Of a stretch of 64,000 nt of DNA, positions 61,526 to 64,000 are shown in pieces (the stretch's first letter is position 1; every line of letters starts with the position of its first letter). The translations under genes were made by a program, and so were the position numbers. The notes beneath the pieces are model-generated. The model saw only the letters and a list, made by a program, of their open reading frames with translations. It was not told the origin of the DNA and did no database searches. Source of the stretch: Aurantiacibacter odishensis (GTDB lineage: Bacteria > Pseudomonadota > Alphaproteobacteria > Sphingomonadales > Sphingomonadaceae); assembly GCF_003605195.1 (NCBI RefSeq), contig NZ_QYOS01000024.1, positions 124,001 to 188,000 on the forward strand, in the 5' to 3' direction.

Positions 61526-62497
61526 TCAGCCGCGCTGATAGACTTCGAGCGTGTCGCTGCCAAGCGTGCGACGGTCCTGCATGGCGAGCCCGTCCGCGAA
61601 AGCCTGCTCAAGCGTCTCGTGCCCGATATTGCCGATGGCAGGCGTGCCGCCGCCCAGCAGCACCGGGGCGCGGTAGATCAGCAGGCGGTCGACCAGTCCA
61701 GCTTTCAGGAAAGCCGAGGCGGTCTGTGCGCCGCCTTCCACCATAAGGTATCGCACGCCCTCGAGTTGGTTGATTTCCTCGGGACCGCGGATTGCCTGCC
61801 AACCTTCGGGCACTTCGCCCGATGTCAGCGCAACGCGGCGGGGCGAGCGCCCTTCCAACCCCGGAAGGCGCACGTCGAGGCGCGGTGCATCGGCGCGCAA
61901 GGTGCCACCACCGACAAGAATGGCGTCTGCACGTGCCCGCTCGCGGTGGCCGTGGGCGCGGGATGCCTTGCCGGTGATCCACTGGCTCTCGCCGCTGGAG
62001 GTGGCGATGCACCCGTCGAGCGACATGGCCAGTTTCAGCGTCACGTGCGGGCGATTCTTCGCGAGGTGCGCGGCATGGCCGGAAAAGCCGAGGCGCTGAG
62101 GCTCCCAGTGCAGTAGCGAGACTTCGGCTCCCGCGTCCTGCAACCGCGCGGTGCCGTTGCCCGCGGTGCGCGGATCGGGGTCGTCCATGCCGATCACCAC
62201 TCGGGCGAGGCCAGCTTCGGCGACAAGGTCCGCACAGGCCGGGCCGCGCTGCGACTTGTGCGCGCAGGGCTCCAGCGTGACGTAGAGCGTCGCGTCTTTC
62301 GCCGCGGTGCCTGCATGTTCGAGAGCGACGGCTTCGGCATGGGGCCGCCCGCCCGCCATGGTCCACCCACGCCCAATGACCACGCCGTCCTTGACGATGA
62401 TCGCGCCGACACCGGGATTGGGGCTGGCGAGGGCGCGCGCGCGTTCCGCAAGAGCGGCGGCCGCGGCCATCCAGCGTGCGTCGTCAGCCAGCGGCAT
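61526..62497 (-). CDS. ribD: Bifunctional riboflavin biosynthesis deaminase/reductase
   Basis: A 323-residue protein. The deaminase domain carries the zinc motif HAEAVAL and EPCAHKSQRGPACADLV and begins WMAAAAALAERARALASPNP with GVGAIIV. The reductase domain starts at about residue 150 (VTLKLAMSLDGCIATSSGES, QWITGKASRAHGHRERARAD, AILVGGGTLRADAPRL, VEGGAQTASAFLKAGLVDRL). It performs the second and third steps of riboflavin synthesis from GTP. Its start overlaps the end of the upstream membrane protein gene by 14 bp. Confidence 0.97.
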   Translation of the reverse strand: MPLADDARWMAAAAALAERARALASPNPGVGAIIVKDGVVIGRGWTMAGGRPHAEAVALEHAGTAAKDATLYVTLEPCAHKSQRGPACADLVAEAGLARVVIGMDDPDPRTAGNGTARLQDAGAEVSLLHWEPQRLGFSGHAAHLAKNRPHVTLKLAMSLDGCIATSSGESQWITGKASRAHGHRERARADAILVGGGTLRADAPRLDVRLPGLEGRSPRRVALTSGEVPEGWQAIRGPEEINQLEGVRYLMVEGGAQTASAFLKAGLVDRLLIYRAPVLLGGGTPAIGNIGHETLEQAFADGLAMQDRRTLGSDTLEVYQRG

Positions 62498-62948
62498 TGG
62501 CGCAGTATTCCTCCAGGGAGAGCGCCAGTTCCTCCGCCGTGGGGCCGGTGTCTTCGGGTTGCTCGGCGGCCTGCTCCTCCGCGATTTCCTCCTTCATCGA
62601 ATCGACGTCGATGAAAGTCGCGCGGCCCAGCGCCTCGTACATTTCGCGGCGGGCCTGCTCATTCGCTGCGATGGCGGCCTGGATCTCGTTCTTCAGTTCC
62701 TGGTTGGCGCAGTTGGAGGCGATGATCTCGCCCTCGCTGCGCCCTTCCTCGAAGGTGGAGATGTACATGACATCAGGTGGCGCGATCTCGCCGCGCTGGC
62801 TGTCGGGGATGAACAGCATGAACACGCAGAACGTGGCGGCAATGGCCACGCCGAGGATCTGCCAGCGGTGCGGCGTTGGCTGTTTCCATTGCTCGTGGAA
62901 ATCGGTGACCGCGCGGCGCGGCGAAACTCGGCGGAAGAAACCTTTCAT
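62484..62948 (-). CDS. Single-pass membrane protein of unknown function
   Basis: A 154-residue protein. A basic N-terminus (about 30 residues) precedes one hydrophobic helix (WQILGVAIAATFCVFMLFIP). The remainder is acidic and helical with a low-complexity Glu-rich region (MKEEIAEEQAAEQPEDTGPT) near the end. No family was recognised. It overlaps ribD by 14 bp, so translation may be coupled. Confidence 0.75.
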   Translation of the reverse strand: MKGFFRRVSPRRAVTDFHEQWKQPTPHRWQILGVAIAATFCVFMLFIPDSQRGEIAPPDVMYISTFEEGRSEGEIIASNCANQELKNEIQAAIAANEQARREMYEALGRATFIDVDSMKEEIAEEQAAEQPEDTGPTAEELALSLEEYCANAAG

Positions 62949-62993
62949 GGCGCTAAGAATAGGGACGCAGCGGACTTTTCGCCAGCAATAGGT

Positions 62994-63728
62994 TCAACCG
63001 AATGCGGCGTAGAGCAAACGCCCCTCGCGCTTGAGCCAGCCGTCGGCTTCCGCCAGCCGCCCCTCGAACAGCCTTGCCAGTAGCGCGTGGAATGCGGGCG
63101 AGTGGTCGAAATGGACGAGGTGTGCGACCTCGTGCGCCACGACCGAGCGGCGCACGTGATCGGGTGCCATCACCAGTCGCCAGTTGATGCGGATGCAACG
63201 CCCCGTCCTGCGGTCGCCCGAGCACGATCCCCAGCGTCGCTGCGCGCGCGAGAGGCGCAGGGCGGGCTGCGGGAGGTCGGCCCGCTCGCAGTAGAAGGCG
63301 AGGTCTTCGGCGCACAGGCGCAGGGCCTCGGCCTCCAGCCAGCGGCGCACGCGCCCTTCCAGCCCGTCCGCCGTGCCGCCCACGCGCAGGAATGCGCCAT
63401 CGACCAGCGGCTTGCGTCCGGCGCTCCTGTCCCACGCGATGCGCAGGTGCTCTCCGCGATAGGCGATCGCCTCGCCGTCGCGCACGCTGACGCGGGCGGG
63501 CACCTTGGCCAATTGCCGCTCGATCCACTTGGCACGCGCCCTGGCGAAGGCCAGCGCATCGCGCGTGCGGCCCCAGGTGGGGAGGGTGATACGCACCTCG
63601 CTGCCGTCAGGGGAGAGCCGCATGGTCAGGCGGCGGGCGCGGGCATGGCGGCGGATGGCGATGGGAAGCGTCTGGCCGGCCACGTCTATGGCGGGGTTCT
63701 GGTGATCGTCGCGCAGCCAGTCGATCAC
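62994..63728 (-). CDS. YgjP-type (DUF45/M48-like) zinc metallopeptidase
   Basis: A 244-residue protein starting at a GTG that overlaps the upstream gene stop by 4 bp (63725-63728). The YgjP/DUF45 signatures are ARARRLTMRLSPDGSEVRIT, RRWGSCSGDRRTGRCIRINW, and the zinc-binding VVAHEVAHLVHFDHSPAFHA with HExxH and the third His. A longer frame upstream would overlap the neighbouring gene fully and was rejected. The peptidase substrate is not known. Confidence 0.9.
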   Translation of the reverse strand: MIDWLRDDHQNPAIDVAGQTLPIAIRRHARARRLTMRLSPDGSEVRITLPTWGRTRDALAFARARAKWIERQLAKVPARVSVRDGEAIAYRGEHLRIAWDRSAGRKPLVDGAFLRVGGTADGLEGRVRRWLEAEALRLCAEDLAFYCERADLPQPALRLSRAQRRWGSCSGDRRTGRCIRINWRLVMAPDHVRRSVVAHEVAHLVHFDHSPAFHALLARLFEGRLAEADGWLKREGRLLYAAFG

Positions 63729-64000
63729 GCGCGCTCCTCCTCCCAGTCGACCACGTGGTGTTCCAGCGGTCCGGCCACGGTCTCGCTGATGCAGCGCCCG
63801 GCGACGCTGGCGCCCGCTTCCATCATTGCGTCGCGGCTGCCGGTCAGCAGGTGGTGCCATTCGGGCAGTGGCTCCCCCTCGGCGCGGCGCACGTAGGCGC
63901 AGGTGGAGGGCAGCCAGCGGATGGACTTCAGCAAGCGCGGCGTCAGGCGCAGGCAATCGGGCACGAAAGCCTTGCGGTGGCGATAGTCGCGGCACTGCGC
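63725..64000 (-). CDS. YcgN-family cysteine-cluster protein (5' end missing)
   Basis: The C-terminal 91 residues are visible; the start is beyond the right edge. The sequence CRDYRHRKAFVPDCLRLTP, IRWLPSTCAYVRRAEGEPLP and EWHHLLTGSRDAMMEAGASV with GRCISE and a final DWEEERA matches the YcgN/UPF0260 family, which has a conserved Cys cluster that may bind metal. The stop overlaps the GTG of the peptidase gene. Confidence 0.88.
   Translation of the reverse strand, partial: AQCRDYRHRKAFVPDCLRLTPRLLKSIRWLPSTCAYVRRAEGEPLPEWHHLLTGSRDAMMEAGASVAGRCISETVAGPLEHHVVDWEEERA

Overview
The window looks like a chromosomal segment of an alphaproteobacterium of the Sphingomonadales, most likely an Erythrobacteraceae-type marine or freshwater heterotroph. 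This rests on high GC with GC-rich third codon positions, three large TonB-dependent receptors (TBDRs), a flavin-dependent halogenase beside a TBDR and glycan genes, an EipA/DUF1134 protein and a small HTH protein typical of sphingomonads. The assignment comes from recognised families, not from a database search.

Layout. (1) 1-5282, minus strand: a type IV secretion operon, virB1-like transglycosylase, virB2, virB3, virB4, virB6 and virB9 (cut by the left edge), with coupled or near-coupled junctions and no virB5 or virB8 between the genes seen. (2) 5374-11234: a small TPR protein divergent from a surface lipoprotein/TBDR pair, with repeat-rich, Pho-box-like DNA between them and a strong terminator between lipoprotein and TBDR; then an orphan response regulator with a degenerate receiver. 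(3) 11332-23980: a beta-glucan (laminarin-type) utilisation locus: halogenase, divergent TBDR, GH16 endo-glucanase lipoprotein, LacI-family regulator, MFS transporter, GH3 exo-glucosidase lipoprotein and a FucP-type sugar transporter. Three matching LacI-type operators tie it together: two 22 bp apart before the TBDR and one before GH3. The inferred flow is GH16 cleavage outside, TBDR import of oligosaccharides, GH3 hydrolysis in the envelope and MFS uptake of sugar. (4) 24204-28895, minus: the glycine cleavage operon gcvT-gcvH-gcvPA-gcvPB behind a tandem glycine riboswitch. (5) 28996-44040: an exopolysaccharide region in two divergent arms. The minus arm holds glycosyltransferases, Wzx flippase, a nitroreductase-like protein, pyruvyl transferase, an O-antigen-ligase-type protein and a WecG/TagA transferase; the plus arm holds an O-antigen ligase/polymerase, a Wza-like export lipoprotein, a Wzc-type tyrosine kinase and an envelope protein of unknown function.

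(6) 44041-45584: about 1.5 kb without an intact gene, holding decayed minus-strand remnants, one with a PD-(D/E)XK nuclease-like motif. (7) 45585-53975, minus: FecI sigma, FecR anti-sigma, an STN-domain transducing TBDR and a large exported M16 peptidase, which together suggest regulated import and proteolysis of a peptide or protein ligand, comparable in logic to the FusA/FusC and YddB/PqqL pairs. (8) 54172-57221: an HxlR regulator divergent from a four-gene cassette (DUF1428, two VOC proteins, a DHFR-like reductase). (9) 57624-64000: tRNA-Ser(GCU), EipA-like protein, aromatic/aspartate aminotransferase, small hypotheticals, ribE-ribD, a membrane protein, a YgjP-type metallopeptidase and a YcgN-type cysteine-cluster protein cut by the right edge.

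No CRISPR array, rRNA, intact insertion sequence or replication origin was seen. Start codons were chosen from ribosome binding sites, translational overlaps and signal peptides; most long antisense open frames are high-GC shadows and were left out.
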